Origin: Solirubrobacteraceae bacterium
GTDB taxonomy: Bacteria > Actinomycetota > Thermoleophilia > Solirubrobacterales > Solirubrobacteraceae
Direction of reading: 5' to 3'
NCBI GenBank assembly: GCA_017882455.1
Contig: JADGPL010000002.1
Coordinates: 62,001 to 126,000, forward strand
DNA: 64,000 nucleotides
Part shown: piece by piece, positions 25,125 through 33,792 of the stretch
Position numbering within the stretch: the first letter of the stretch is position 1
Layout of the letters: each line of letters opens with the position of its first letter
Notes under the pieces: generated by a model
The model's input: only the letters and a program-made list of their open reading frames with translations
Told to the model about the DNA's origin: nothing
The model's database searches: none
Made by a program: the position numbers and the translations under genes

Positions 25125-25574
25125 CTACTTGTCGGGGGTCAGCACGAGCAACAGCCCGCCATCGTCGTCGTAGGCCGGAAACATGTCGGCTTTGGCCGCG
25201 GCCGCCACGTCGCGTTCGCCCGCGACCTCCACCGCCACCCCCAGCGCGCGCACCCCCCACTCCAGCACCGTGGCCACCGGGTCATCGCCGCCGGAGAAGC
25301 TCAGACCGAGGACCTGCTCGACGCGCTGGCCGATGACCTCTTCCTCCTCCAGGCCCGTGAAGGCGAAGGAGTTCTTGCCGCAGCCGACCACGCGACCCTC
25401 GCCGTCGCAGACGAAGAAGGCCGCATCGGGTGCCGGGTAGTAGTCGTCGAGGAGTTCGAACAGGAAGGCGAAGCCGCACTTCGTGCAGCCCTTGCGCTGG
25501 CGCGTGAAGCCGAGGTTGCGGTCGAGCTCGCTGGTGCGATGACCGCAGTTTGGGCAGATGAAGGGATGGGCCAT
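25125..25574 (-). CDS. Zinc-ribbon plus PAS-like domain protein
   Basis: This 149-residue protein (start ATG 25574) opens with a zinc ribbon, CPNCGHRTSELDRN then GCTKCGF, two CxxC pairs. A PAS-like sensor fold follows (PDAAFFVCDGEGRVVGCGKN, then SFAFTGLEEEEVIGQRVEQV). Such a pairing suggests redox, metal or ligand sensing, or a scaffold, but no output domain is attached. It stands between ruvB and secDF, where actinobacteria usually keep yajC. Its stop lies 12 bases before secDF, so it is co-transcribed. Confidence 0.75.
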   Translation of the reverse strand: MAHPFICPNCGHRTSELDRNLGFTRQRKGCTKCGFAFLFELLDDYYPAPDAAFFVCDGEGRVVGCGKNSFAFTGLEEEEVIGQRVEQVLGLSFSGGDDPVATVLEWGVRALGVAVEVAGERDVAAAAKADMFPAYDDDGGLLLVLTPDK

Positions 25575-25657
25575 GATGTTTCTACACACAGACTACGCAA
25601 GCCAAGAGCACGAGGCCCCCGCCCGTGTGACCGTCCCGAAAAGGGCCGTCGTGAGGC

Positions 25658-26722
25658 TCAGAAGAGCGGCTGCCCGACCGGCGCCGGGGCCTCGAGGCCG
25701 AGATGCTCGTAGGCGGCCGGGGTCGCCGCGCGCCCCCGGGGCGTGCGCTTGATCAGCCCCTCCTGCAGCAGATAGGGCTCGTATACGTCCTCGATCGTGT
25801 CCTGCTCCTCCCCCACCGCCACCGCCAGCGTCGAGAGGCCGACGGGCCCACCGGCGAACTTCGAGCAGATCGTCTCGAGGATCCTGCGGTCGAGGCGATC
25901 CAGGCCACGCTCGTCGACCTCGAGCAGCTCGAGGGCCGCGTGCGCGGCGGCAGCTGTGACCACGCCCTCCATGCGCACCTCGGCGAAATCGCGCGCGCGC
26001 TTGAGCAGGCGGTTGGCCACGCGCGGGGTGCCGCGGCTGCGTGCCGCGATCGCCAGCGCCCCGTCCTCCTCCAAGCCGATCTCAAGGATTCTCGCCGAGC
26101 GGCGCACGATCACCGCGAGCTCGGCTGTCGAGTAGGGCTCCAGGCGGGCCTGGATGCCGAAGCGGTCGCGCAGAGGCGTCGTCAACAACCCGGTCCTGGT
26201 CGTGGCTCCGACGAGCGTGAACGGCGGAAGGTCGAGCGTCACCACGCGCGCGCCGGCCCCCTGTCCGACCGTTATCGGCAGGCGGTGGTCCTCCATCGCC
26301 GGGTAGAAGGTCTCCTCCAGCGTGCGCGCCAGGCGGTGGATCTCATCGACGAAGAAGACGCTGCGCGGCTCCAGGGCGGTCAGGAACGCGGCGATGTCAC
26401 CCTTGCGCTCGAGCGCCGGACCGGCAGTCTGCACGAACGGCACTTCGAGCTCCGCCGCCACGATCTGGGCGAGTGAGGTCTTGCCGAGCCCCGGAGGCCC
26501 GGCGAGCAGCAGGTGGTCGAGTGCCTCGCCGCGGGCGCTGCACGCCTCGATCGCCACCGCGAGCTGCTGGCGCAGGCTCTCCTGGCCGACGAACTCCTCC
26601 AGCCGGCGGGGGCGCAGCGAGCGGTCGAGCTCGTCCTCGGCGACCAGGTAGGGCGTCTGGATGCGGGCAGCGCTCTCGCCTGCCTGCGCCCCGACGAGGG
26701 GTGTGCCCTTGAGGGTGCTCAT
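25658..26722 (-). CDS. ruvB: Holliday junction DNA helicase RuvB
   Basis: This 354-residue AAA+ motor drives branch migration with RuvA. It has Walker [16 protein letters not shown], Walker [10 protein letters not shown], sensor 1 [11 protein letters not shown], and the arginine finger region in [16 protein letters not shown]. The C-terminal winged helix has [18 protein letters not shown]. The gene follows ruvA by 5 bases, keeping the normal ruvC-ruvA-ruvB order. Confidence 0.97.
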   Translation of the reverse strand: MSTLKGTPLVGAQAGESAARIQTPYLVAEDELDRSLRPRRLEEFVGQESLRQQLAVAIEACSARGEALDHLLLAGPPGLGKTSLAQIVAAELEVPFVQTAGPALERKGDIAAFLTALEPRSVFFVDEIHRLARTLEETFYPAMEDHRLPITVGQGAGARVVTLDLPPFTLVGATTRTGLLTTPLRDRFGIQARLEPYSTAELAVIVRRSARILEIGLEEDGALAIAARSRGTPRVANRLLKRARDFAEVRMEGVVTAAAAHAALELLEVDERGLDRLDRRILETICSKFAGGPVGLSTLAVAVGEEQDTIEDVYEPYLLQEGLIKRTPRGRAATPAAYEHLGLEAPAPVGQPLF

Positions 26723-26727
26723 CGCCT

Positions 26728-27327
26728 CTAGGAGCCCGCCCGCGCCAGCCGCAGCGCCTGACCGAGCAGATCCTCGGCGCTGTCTCCCTCTGCGCCGCAG
26801 AGCAGCTCGTCGGCCTCCTCGGGCCCGTAGCCGAGCTCGAGCAGGCCTTCGCGGGCCAGCGCGCGTGGATGGGCCGGTTCGCCGCGGCGCGCCACGATCG
26901 GGGTGCGTCCGCCTGCATCCTCCTGAACGCCGACCTTCTCACGCAGCTCCACGATGATGCGTTCGGCGGTGCGCTTGCCGATCCCGGGAACGGCCTGAAA
27001 GCGCGCGGAGTCGCCCGCGGCCAGCGCGCCGATCAGCTCGCGCGGCGAGCCCGCCGAGAGCACGGCCAGCGCCACCTTGGGGCCGACCGCCTGCACGGAC
27101 AGCAGCATCAGGAAGAGGTCGCGCTCCTGCTCGGAGTGAAAGCCGTACAGCGCGAGCGCGTCGTCGCGGACGATCAGATGGCTGTGCAGCGTGACCTCCT
27201 CGCCGACGGCCGGCACGTGGCGCAGCGTCTCGCCGGACACGGCCAGGCGGTAGCCGACGTTGGCGCACAGCACGACCACGTGGTCGGCGCGGCGCACCGC
27301 CACCTCGCCGCGCAGCAGCGCGATCAT
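26728..27327 (-). CDS. ruvA: Holliday junction DNA helicase RuvA
   Basis: This 199-residue protein (start ATG 27327) has an N-terminal OB domain ([20 protein letters not shown]) and two helix-hairpin-helix motifs in the middle ([14 protein letters not shown], and [16 protein letters not shown]). The C-terminal domain that docks on RuvB contains [15 protein letters not shown]. It binds the four-way junction as a tetramer. Its start overlaps the ruvC stop by 4 bases. Confidence 0.96.
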   Translation of the reverse strand: MIALLRGEVAVRRADHVVVLCANVGYRLAVSGETLRHVPAVGEEVTLHSHLIVRDDALALYGFHSEQERDLFLMLLSVQAVGPKVALAVLSAGSPRELIGALAAGDSARFQAVPGIGKRTAERIIVELREKVGVQEDAGGRTPIVARRGEPAHPRALAREGLLELGYGPEEADELLCGAEGDSAEDLLGQALRLARAGS

Positions 27328-27848
27328 GCGCCCACCCGCGCAAGCGCGCTCGCCAGCGGCGCGCAGTTGGCGTGGCAGATGGCCACCGCGAGCGCGTCGG
27401 CCGCGTGGTCGGGGCGCGGCTCCTCGGCGAGGCCGAGCAGCACCTGGACCATGCGCGAGACCTGGTCCTTCTGCGCGCGCCCGCTGCCGCAGACCGCGCC
27501 CTTGACCTGCTGTGGCGTGTAGCTCGCGCACGGCACGCCGCGCTGTCCCGCGGCGAGCATCACCACGCCGCGGGCCTGTCCCACGGCGAAGGCCGTGCGC
27601 ACGTTCTGGCCGAAGTAGAGCTGCTCCAGGGCCACCGCGTCGGGTGCGTGCTCCTCGAGCAGGCCCTCGATCGCCGTGTGGATGTCGGTGAGACGGCGCT
27701 CCTGGGCGAGCTCGGCCATCGTCTCTATCACGCCGCCGTCGAGCGCGACCAAACGCCCGCCCCTGCGAGCCACCACGCCGTAGCCCGTGTTGGCCAAGCC
27801 GGGATCTATGCCGAGGACGATCACGGCCTGTGATTCTGCGCCCGCCAC
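27324..27848 (-). CDS. ruvC: Holliday junction resolvase RuvC
   Basis: This is a 174-residue RNase H-fold endonuclease that cuts four-way junctions. Acidic catalytic residues are in VLGIDPGLANTGYG, VALEQLYFGQN and DHAADALAVAICH. It heads the ruvC-ruvA-ruvB run, with a 4-base overlap into ruvA. The upstream 97 bases separate it from the divergent adenylate cyclase gene. Start codons nearer VIVLGIDPG are possible; the family usually starts there. Confidence 0.95.
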   Translation of the reverse strand: MAGAESQAVIVLGIDPGLANTGYGVVARRGGRLVALDGGVIETMAELAQERRLTDIHTAIEGLLEEHAPDAVALEQLYFGQNVRTAFAVGQARGVVMLAAGQRGVPCASYTPQQVKGAVCGSGRAQKDQVSRMVQVLLGLAEEPRPDHAADALAVAICHANCAPLASALARVGA

Positions 27849-27934
27849 CGGACGCCTGCCTGCCCGTGCCCTTCAAGGTGCCTGAGCCCATTGCGCGCCT
27901 GCGCCTTTCGCGTGCCTGCGCCCGTCGGGGCAGC

Positions 27935-27940
27935 TACGCT
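27935..27940 (+). promoter_or_regulatory. -10 box (TACGCT) of the adenylate cyclase, leaderless spacing
   Basis: TACGCT ends 5 bases before GTG 27946 and 8 before ATG 27949. The 8-base spacing matches other genes in the window and favours ATG 27949. Confidence 0.45.
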
Positions 27941-27948
27941 GCGCCGTG

Positions 27949-29070
27949 ATGGGCGGCGAGCAGATCGACTTCGAGGCCGAGGGGTTGCTCGACGGGCTTC
28001 AGGGCTCGGCCCGGGCCGAGCGTCTGGCGCTGCTGGAGGAGCTCGCCGGCGAAGGCGTGCCACTGGCCGAGCTGCGCCGCACCACCGCCACCGGCACAGT
28101 CGTCCTCCTGCCCGCCGATCGCGTGATCGTGGGCAACGAGCGATACACCGCGGCCGAGGTATCAGAGCTCAGCGGCGTCGAGCTCGACTTCCTCGTGGCG
28201 GCCCGTCACGCTATGGGCCTGCCGATCCCCGAGCCCGACGAGGCCCTCTATACGGAGGCCGAGCTGGAGTCCGCCAACCGGATCCTGGTGGCCCGTGAAG
28301 CGGGCATCGCGGGCGATGACATCCTCGATCTGCTGCGGGTGCTCAGCCGCGGTCTCTCCCAGGCAGCCGAGACCCTGCGGGCGTTCCCCTTGAAACTGAT
28401 CCTCGAGCCGGGGATGAGCGAGCGCGACCTGGCCAGCCGCTACGGCCAGGCGACCGCCCAGCTCTACCCGCTGGTCAACCCGATGGTCAGCAACGTTCTG
28501 GCCCTGCACCTGCGCCACGGCACGCAGACGGAGGTGATCAGCGAGATGGAGCGCAGCGGCGGGCGCCTGCCGGGCGCGCGCGAGGTGGCGATCAGCTTCG
28601 CCGACCTGGTGGGCTTCACGCGCCTCGGCGAGGAAGTGCCGGCGGACGAGCTCGGTCGCCTCGCGGGCCGCCTGGACGCGCTCGCGACCAATGCAGCCGA
28701 GCCGCCGGTGCGGCTGGTGAAGACGATCGGCGACGCTGTCATGCTCGCCTCGCCCGAGCCCGAGCCGCTGCTGGAGGCGACGCTGCGGCTGATCGACGCG
28801 GCCGAGGCCGAGGGTGAGGACTTCCCGCAGCTGCGCGCCGGGGCGGCGCTCGGCGACGCGCTGCCGCGCGCGGGCGACTGGTTCGGGCGGCCGGTGAACC
28901 TCGCGAGCCGCATCACCTCGATCGCGCGCCCGAGCTCACTGCTGGCCGAGCGCGGCCTGCGCGAGTCCACCGGCGAGGCCTACAGCTTCTCCTTCGCCGG
29001 CGAGCGGCGCCTGCGCGGGATCCGCCAGCCCGTGGCGCTCTACCGCACGCGCCGGCTCCCGCCGGCCTGA
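27949..29070 (+). CDS. Class III adenylate cyclase with N-terminal regulatory domain (Rv1264-like)
   Basis: This 373-residue cytosolic enzyme should make cyclic AMP. The N-terminal 200 residues are a helical regulatory domain of the kind that makes mycobacterial Rv1264 acid-sensitive. The catalytic domain has the first metal Asp in ISFADLVGFTRLGEE, then VKTIGDAVML with substrate Lys and second metal Asp. The transition-state Asn/Arg are in VNLASRIT. All the usual catalytic positions are present, so it should be active. It diverges from ruvC and interrupts a minus-strand housekeeping block, with its own -10 box. Confidence 0.88.
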   Translation: MGGEQIDFEAEGLLDGLQGSARAERLALLEELAGEGVPLAELRRTTATGTVVLLPADRVIVGNERYTAAEVSELSGVELDFLVAARHAMGLPIPEPDEALYTEAELESANRILVAREAGIAGDDILDLLRVLSRGLSQAAETLRAFPLKLILEPGMSERDLASRYGQATAQLYPLVNPMVSNVLALHLRHGTQTEVISEMERSGGRLPGAREVAISFADLVGFTRLGEEVPADELGRLAGRLDALATNAAEPPVRLVKTIGDAVMLASPEPEPLLEATLRLIDAAEAEGEDFPQLRAGAALGDALPRAGDWFGRPVNLASRITSIARPSSLLAERGLRESTGEAYSFSFAGERRLRGIRQPVALYRTRRLPPA

Positions 29071-29120
29071 ACGGGCGGCACGTGAGGCGGGGGAGCGCCA
29101 TGGCTCTGCGCGGAGCGGCC

Positions 29121-29903
29121 TCAGGCGCTGTGCATCGCACCGCTCAGCGAGGGCCCCTCGTCCTCGTGCTCCCACAGCCGCCACGGCGCCGCGCCCGAGG
29201 CCCACAGGTCGTTGAGCGCGACGGCGTCCTTGTAGGTGTCCATGCACTCCCAGAAGCCCTGGTGGCGATGCGCGCGCAGCTCGCCCTCGGCGGCCAGGCG
29301 CTCGAGCGGGGCGCGCTCGAGCACGCTGTCGGGCGCGAGGTAGTCGAACACCCCGGTCCCGAAGCAGAAGAACCCGCCGTTGATCCAGTGATCGGAGCGC
29401 GGCTTCTCGCGAAAGCCCGTCACGCGGCCGTCCGACTCGAGCTCGGTCACGCCGAACTGCAGCTCGGGGCGCACCACGGTCATCGTGGCCAGCGCGCCGT
29501 GCTCGGCGTGGAATGACAGCAGCGCGTCGAGGTCGATGTCGGCCACGCCGTCGGCGTAGGTGGCGCAGAAGAGCTCCTCTCCCGCGAGCCTCGGCTCGAG
29601 CTGCTTGATCCGTCCTCCCGTCTGGGTCTCGAGGCCGGTGTCCACGCACTCCACGCTCACGCCCTGCGGCCATATGTCCTCGGCGGCGAAGTGCTCGATC
29701 ATCTCGCCCTTGTAGCCCGTGGCCAGAAGGAAGCGCTCGAAGCCGTGGGCGGCGTACAGCTGGATCACATGCCACACGATCGGGCGCCCGCCGATCTCCA
29801 CCAGCGGCTTGGGCATCTCCTGGGTGCGCTCCTGCAGCCGGGTGCCGCGCCCGCCGCAGAGGATCGCGACGGCCGGACGGGGCGAGCGGCTATCCCGCGA
29901 CAC
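29121..29903 (-). CDS. Sugar nucleotidyltransferase, glucose-1-phosphate cytidylyltransferase-like
   Basis: This 260-residue protein begins with the nucleotide loop VAILCGGRGTRLQERTQEMP, followed by KPLVEIGGRPIVWHVI, as in RfbF-type enzymes that make CDP-glucose for deoxysugars. FCATYADGVADIDLDALL carries the metal Asp. FREKPRSDHWINGGFFCF and FWECMDTYKD complete the family pattern. No other CDP-sugar gene is present, so the product sugar is unknown. It overlaps yebC by 14 bases and was probably dropped into the conserved yebC-ruv interval. Confidence 0.85.
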   Translation of the reverse strand: MSRDSRSPRPAVAILCGGRGTRLQERTQEMPKPLVEIGGRPIVWHVIQLYAAHGFERFLLATGYKGEMIEHFAAEDIWPQGVSVECVDTGLETQTGGRIKQLEPRLAGEELFCATYADGVADIDLDALLSFHAEHGALATMTVVRPELQFGVTELESDGRVTGFREKPRSDHWINGGFFCFGTGVFDYLAPDSVLERAPLERLAAEGELRAHRHQGFWECMDTYKDAVALNDLWASGAAPWRLWEHEDEGPSLSGAMHSA

Positions 29904-30636
29904 GTTCCAGGACGTCGGCCGAGACGTCGAAGTTGGCGTGCACGTCGCTGACGTCGTCGCTCTCTTCGAGCGACTCGATCAGTCGCATCAGCTTGCCCGC
30001 CTGAGTCTCGTCGATCGGCACCACGCTCGAGGGGCGGTAGGACATCTCGGCGCTCTCCATCTCGATGCCGGCCTGCTCGAGTGCCGTGCGCACGGCCGTG
30101 AAGTCGCTCGGCTCGGTGACCACCTCGAAGACCCCTTCGTCGGTGGAGATGTCCTCGGCGCCGGCCTCCACCGCGACCATCAGCTCGTCTTCGGAGTAGC
30201 GCTCGGCGTCGATCACGATCGTGCCCTTCTTGTCGAACAGGTAGGCGACCGAGCCCGGCTCGCCGAGGCTGCCCCCGTGCTTGGAGAACGCATGCCTGAC
30301 GTCCGCGCTCGTACGATTGCGATTCTCGGTCAACGCCTCGATCAGCACCGCCACACCGCCCGGGCCATAGCCCTCGTAGAGGACGCTCTCGATCGCGTCG
30401 GCCTCGCCTCCGTCGCCGGTGCCCTTGGCGATCGCCCGCTCGATGTTGTCCTTGGGCATCGAGGCTTCCTTGGCCTTGCGGATGGCCAGATCCAGCGCCG
30501 GGTTGCCCACGGGGTCGCCGCCGTCGCGCGCGGCCACCGTGATCCCGCGGGTCAGCTTGGAGAACTGCGCGCCCCTGCGCGAGTCCACGATCGCCTTCTT
30601 GTGCTTGATGCTCGCCCACTTGGAGTGCCCTGACAT
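29890..30636 (-). CDS. yebC: YebC/PmpR family protein
   Basis: This is a 248-residue protein whose start ATG 30636 gives the canonical MSGHSKWASIKHKKA. Motifs GAQFSKLTRGITVAAR, MPKDNIERAIAKGTG and YEGYGPGGVAVLIEALTENR follow. The family has been described both as transcription factors and, more recently, as translation factors that relieve ribosome stalling at proline stretches. It sits between pdxST and ruvCAB, as in many actinobacteria. A TAGACT -10 box lies 7 bases before the ATG. Confidence 0.96.
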   Translation of the reverse strand: MSGHSKWASIKHKKAIVDSRRGAQFSKLTRGITVAARDGGDPVGNPALDLAIRKAKEASMPKDNIERAIAKGTGDGGEADAIESVLYEGYGPGGVAVLIEALTENRNRTSADVRHAFSKHGGSLGEPGSVAYLFDKKGTIVIDAERYSEDELMVAVEAGAEDISTDEGVFEVVTEPSDFTAVRTALEQAGIEMESAEMSYRPSSVVPIDETQAGKLMRLIESLEESDDVSDVHANFDVSADVLERVAG

Positions 30637-30643
30637 ATCTCCA

Positions 30644-30649
30644 AGTCTA
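30644..30649 (-). promoter_or_regulatory. -10 box (TAGACT) of yebC
   Basis: On the minus strand TAGACT is followed by 7 bases (TGGAGAT) and ATG 30636. A GGAG within this gap could act only if transcription starts further upstream. Confidence 0.4.
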
Positions 30650-30741
30650 CGAATCGGACGGGGTGGGAAGCGCGCCGGGCCGCCGGGGCGGCGCGTGCGC
30701 GCACGGGCGCCTGTGCCGTCTGGCACTAGGATGCCGACGAC

Positions 30742-30813
30742 ATGCCACCGTCGCTCTCCCTCGAGCTCTCGATGCGCCGCGGCCGCGAGGTCGAGGCGCC
30801 GATCCGCTCGTGA
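30742..30813 (+). CDS. Possible 23-residue leader ORF coupled to the MBL gene
   Basis: A TAGGAT -10-like box (30727-30732) lies 9 bases before ATG 30742, which opens a 23-codon frame (MPPSLSLELSMRRGREVEAP...). Its TGA overlaps the GTG start of the next gene (GTGA at 30810-30813). The spacing makes a leaderless leader peptide whose translation feeds ribosomes into the metallo-beta-lactamase-fold gene. No conservation evidence is available here, so it is only a candidate. Confidence 0.3.
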   Translation: MPPSLSLELSMRRGREVEAPIRS

Positions 30814-31844
30814 GCGTCGAGGAGGGGACCCAGGAGCGCGAGGAGAGGGAGTCGCTGGCGCTGGCGGCAGCGGCGGGCATCCATCGCCTCGCGATACCGA
30901 CCCCGTTCATGGTGGGGCGGGTGAACGCCTACCTGATCGAGGACTCCCCGCTGACGCTGGTGGACTCCGGCCCCAACTCGGCCAAGGCGCTGGACGAGCT
31001 CGAGCAGGGGCTGGCCGCGCTCGGGCATTCGATCGAGGACATCGAGCTGCTGGTGATCAGCCACCAGCACATGGATCACTTCGGCCTGGCCTCGATTCTC
31101 GCCCGTCGCTCGGGTGCCGAGGTCGCGGCGCTCGGCGCGCTCGCACCGTTCCTCGCGCGCTTCGGCGGCGAGAACGACCTCGAAGACCGCTTCGCCGAGC
31201 GCACCATGCTGCGTCACGGCATCCCACCGGAAATCGTCACGGCGCTGCGCGCAGTCTCAGCGGGCTTCCGCGCCTGGGGCGCCGCCGTGGAGGTCACCAG
31301 GCCGCTGGACGACGGCGGCGAGATCGCGATGCGCGATCGCACGCTGCGTGTGCTTCACCGCCCCGGGCACAGTCCCTCGGACACCGTCTTCCTGGACGAG
31401 CAGCGCGGGATCATGCTGGCGGCCGATCACCTGATCGCGCACATCTCCTCCAACCCGCTGCTCGCGCGCCCGCTCGAGGCCGAGGGCGACTACACCGGTC
31501 CCCGCCCGCAGGCGCTCGTCACCTACATGGCCTCGCTCGAGAAGACGCGCGCGATGGAGCTCGAGCTCGTGCTCCCCGGACATGGCCGGCCGATCACAGA
31601 CCACGCGGCGCTGATCGAGGAGCGCTTTCGCCTGCACAGCCGCCGCGCCGAGAAGATCAACCGCCTGATCGCCGCCCAGCCGCGGAGCGCCCACGAGATC
31701 GCCCAGGAGCTGTGGGGCAACGTGGCTGTGACCCAGGCCTATCTGACGCTCTCCGAGGTCCTCGGCCACGTGGACCTGCTGCTGCGCGACGGGCTCGTGG
31801 TCGAAGCCGAGGAGGACGGGGTCGTCCGCTTCCAGTCGGCCTAG
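30810..31844 (+). CDS. Metallo-beta-lactamase-fold hydrolase
   Basis: This 344-residue protein starts at GTG 30810. The MBL fold has an N-terminal strand IHRLAIPTPFMVGRVNAYLI, the metal motif ISHQHMDHFG, a further His in VLHRPGHSPSDTVFL, the Asp in LAADHLIAHI and the last His in ELVLPGHGRPITDH. That is the full two-metal set. A C-terminal winged-helix-like part follows (KINRLIAAQPRSAHEIAQEL), as in LACTB2-like or RNA-processing and thioester relatives. The substrate is unknown. It diverges from yebC and converges on the pdx operon with a 9-base gap. Confidence 0.82.
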   Translation: MSVEEGTQEREERESLALAAAAGIHRLAIPTPFMVGRVNAYLIEDSPLTLVDSGPNSAKALDELEQGLAALGHSIEDIELLVISHQHMDHFGLASILARRSGAEVAALGALAPFLARFGGENDLEDRFAERTMLRHGIPPEIVTALRAVSAGFRAWGAAVEVTRPLDDGGEIAMRDRTLRVLHRPGHSPSDTVFLDEQRGIMLAADHLIAHISSNPLLARPLEAEGDYTGPRPQALVTYMASLEKTRAMELELVLPGHGRPITDHAALIEERFRLHSRRAEKINRLIAAQPRSAHEIAQELWGNVAVTQAYLTLSEVLGHVDLLLRDGLVVEAEEDGVVRFQSA

Positions 31845-31853
31845 CTGAGGTTC

Positions 31854-32147
31854 CTAGCCGCGCTCGATCTCACCCAGGTGCCCGACGTTGGCGCGGTCCT
31901 CCGCCTCCTCGCTGGGCTCGCCCGCGAACCAGGCGTCGAGGATCTCCGACAGCTGCGCCTCCCAGGTGGCACGCAGGCAGAGCGCGACCACGTCGCGAGC
32001 CACGGCCTCGGAGGACCAGGCCCAGCCGCTCTGCTCATCCTCGGCGAGCACACCGTGGGGGGTCGCCTCGAACCCGCGGCGGCCCAGCTCCACCAGCAGC
32101 AGGGGGGCGATGCCGACGGCTTCGTCGGCACACACCGCCACGCGCAT
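31854..32147 (-). CDS. Shortened RpiB/LacAB-like protein lacking the active-site segment
   Basis: This is a 97-residue protein translationally coupled to pdxT by an ATGA overlap. Its N-terminal part (MRVAVCADEAVGIAPLLLVE) and C-terminal part (SEILDAWFAGEPSEEAEDRA) resemble the ends of ribose-5-phosphate isomerase B-type proteins of about 150 residues. The middle segment with the catalytic CGTG-like loop is missing, as if about 50 codons were deleted in frame between EAVARDV and VALCLRATWE. It is unlikely to be a working isomerase. Because PdxS uses ribose 5-phosphate, a non-catalytic role in that complex can be imagined but not shown. Confidence 0.6.
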   Translation of the reverse strand: MRVAVCADEAVGIAPLLLVELGRRGFEATPHGVLAEDEQSGWAWSSEAVARDVVALCLRATWEAQLSEILDAWFAGEPSEEAEDRANVGHLGEIERG

Positions 32148-32761
32148 CAGCGACGCTCGCTCGCCGCGCTCGCGCGCGCGTGCTCCACCGACTCGAGGAA
32201 CAGCCGGTGCAGGCGCTCGTCGTCGCTCAGCTCCGCGTGGAAGGCGACTGCGAGCATCTCGCCTTGGCGCGCGGCCACGGGATGACCCTCGACCTCGCCG
32301 AGGATCTCCACCCCGGGCCCGTGCTCGGCGATCCAGGGGGCGCGGATGAAGATGCCCCTGATGGGCGGGCCGTCGATTCCCCTGAAGGCCACATCGGCCT
32401 CGAAGCTCCTGATCTGCCTGCCGAAGGCGTTGCGCTCGGCGCGCATGTCCATCAGCCCGAGATGCTCGGAGTCGAGCATGATCAGCCCCGCGCACGACCC
32501 CAGGATCGGGGTCCCCGCCCGCGCGAGCGCACGCAGCGGCCCGGCCAGCCCCTCGCGCTCGATGCCGAGCGTCATCGTGGTGGACTCTCCCCCGGGCACC
32601 ACCAACCCGTCGAGCCCCTCCAGATCGCCAGCAACGCGCACCTGGCGCGTACGCGCGCCAAGGCGGTGCAGCATCCGCTCGTGCGCCTCGAAGCCGCCCT
32701 GCAGCGCCAAGACGCCCACCACCGGCTTCGCCGGCGGTGCCGACGGCCCAGCACCGGCCAT
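32147..32761 (-). CDS. pdxT: Pyridoxal 5'-phosphate synthase glutaminase subunit PdxT
   Basis: This 204-residue class I-like glutaminase frees ammonia from glutamine for PdxS. It has VVGVLALQGGFEAHERML, the oxyanion segment LVVPGGESTTM, the catalytic Cys in ILGSCAGLIML, and the His-x-Glu in AVAFHAELSDD. It follows pdxS by 11 bases and overlaps the RpiB-like gene by ATGA. The N-terminal ten residues before VVGVLAL are probably non-conserved. Confidence 0.95.
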   Translation of the reverse strand: MAGAGPSAPPAKPVVGVLALQGGFEAHERMLHRLGARTRQVRVAGDLEGLDGLVVPGGESTTMTLGIEREGLAGPLRALARAGTPILGSCAGLIMLDSEHLGLMDMRAERNAFGRQIRSFEADVAFRGIDGPPIRGIFIRAPWIAEHGPGVEILGEVEGHPVAARQGEMLAVAFHAELSDDERLHRLFLESVEHARASAASERR

Positions 32762-32772
32762 CGAATGCGCCG

Positions 32773-33657
32773 CTACCAACCGCGCTGGGCGAGCAGCTGC
32801 TCGCCCTCGAGCTTCGAGCTCTCGAGGCTCTCCATCGCCGGTCCGAGCCCGCGCGAGGCCTCGGCGACGCGCTTGGCGTCCTGCCAGTGGGTGGTGGCCT
32901 CGACGATGGCTCGCGCGCGAGTGGGCGGATCGTCCGACTTGAAGATGCCCGAGCCCACGAACACGCCTTCGGCACCCAGGGCCATCATCAGCGCGGCGTC
33001 TGCCGGGGTGGCGATGCCGCCGGCGCAGAAGAGCACGACCGGCAGGCGCCCCTCGCGGGCGACGTCGCGCACGATGTCCAGTGGCGCTGCGATCTGCTTG
33101 GCAGCCGTGGCGATCTCGCCGGCCTCGAGCATCGTCAGGCGCCGGATCTCGCCGGTGATCTGGCGCATGTGACGGACGGCCTCCACGATGTCGCCTGTTC
33201 CGGCCTCGCCCTTGGAGCGGATCATGGCAGCCCCCTCGCCGATCCGCCGCAGCGCCTCGCCGAGGTTGGTGGCGCCGCACACGAACGGCACCTTGAAGTC
33301 CCACTTGTCGATGTGGTTGGCCTCGTCGGCCGGCGTCAGCACCTCGGACTCATCGACGTAGTCCACCTCCAGCGCGGCCAGCACGCGCGCCTCCATGAAG
33401 TGCCCGATGCGCGCCTTGGCCATCACCGGGATGGACACGGCCTCCTGGATGCCCGCGATCATCTCCGGGTCGGACATGCGCGCCACGCCACCGTCGCGAC
33501 GGATGTCCGCGGGCACGCGCTCGAGCGCCATCACGGCCGCAGCGCCCGCGTCCTCGGCGACCTTGGCCTGCTCCGGGGTGACCACGTCCATTATCACGCC
33601 GCCCTTGAGCATCTCGGCCAGGCCCGCCTTGACCCTGAATGTCGCCTCGTCGCGCAT
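32773..33657 (-). CDS. pdxS: Pyridoxal 5'-phosphate synthase subunit PdxS
   Basis: This 294-residue TIM-barrel lyase joins ribose 5-phosphate, glyceraldehyde 3-phosphate and ammonia into vitamin B6 phosphate. Characteristic segments are [51 protein letters not shown] and [20 protein letters not shown], and the C-terminal [14 protein letters not shown]. It heads the pdxS-pdxT-RpiB-like operon. The window has several PLP enzymes (ThrC-like, aminotransferase) that would use its product. Confidence 0.97.
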   Translation of the reverse strand: MRDEATFRVKAGLAEMLKGGVIMDVVTPEQAKVAEDAGAAAVMALERVPADIRRDGGVARMSDPEMIAGIQEAVSIPVMAKARIGHFMEARVLAALEVDYVDESEVLTPADEANHIDKWDFKVPFVCGATNLGEALRRIGEGAAMIRSKGEAGTGDIVEAVRHMRQITGEIRRLTMLEAGEIATAAKQIAAPLDIVRDVAREGRLPVVLFCAGGIATPADAALMMALGAEGVFVGSGIFKSDDPPTRARAIVEATTHWQDAKRVAEASRGLGPAMESLESSKLEGEQLLAQRGW

Positions 33658-33780
33658 CGGGTCCTAGTTTGACAGGCGCTCGCCACGGACGAGGATGAAG
33701 CTGGCGATCCCCTTCGTGCCCCGCGTATAACCATGGTGATACGGAGCCGTCGCCTCGGCCTTGCCACCACCGGCGCCCGA

Positions 33781-33786
33781 TAGCCT
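33781..33786 (+). promoter_or_regulatory. -10 box (TAGCCT), leaderless spacing
   Basis: TAGCCT ends 6 bases before GTG 33793, supporting that start over GTG 33787. Confidence 0.45.
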
Positions 33787-33792
33787 GTGCTC

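Noticed and set aside
30419-33172. A 917-codon plus-strand frame spanning yebC to pdxS
   Set aside because: It runs through yebC, the MBL gene, pdxT and pdxS in the wrong frames. The peptide is a Pro/Arg-rich shadow.
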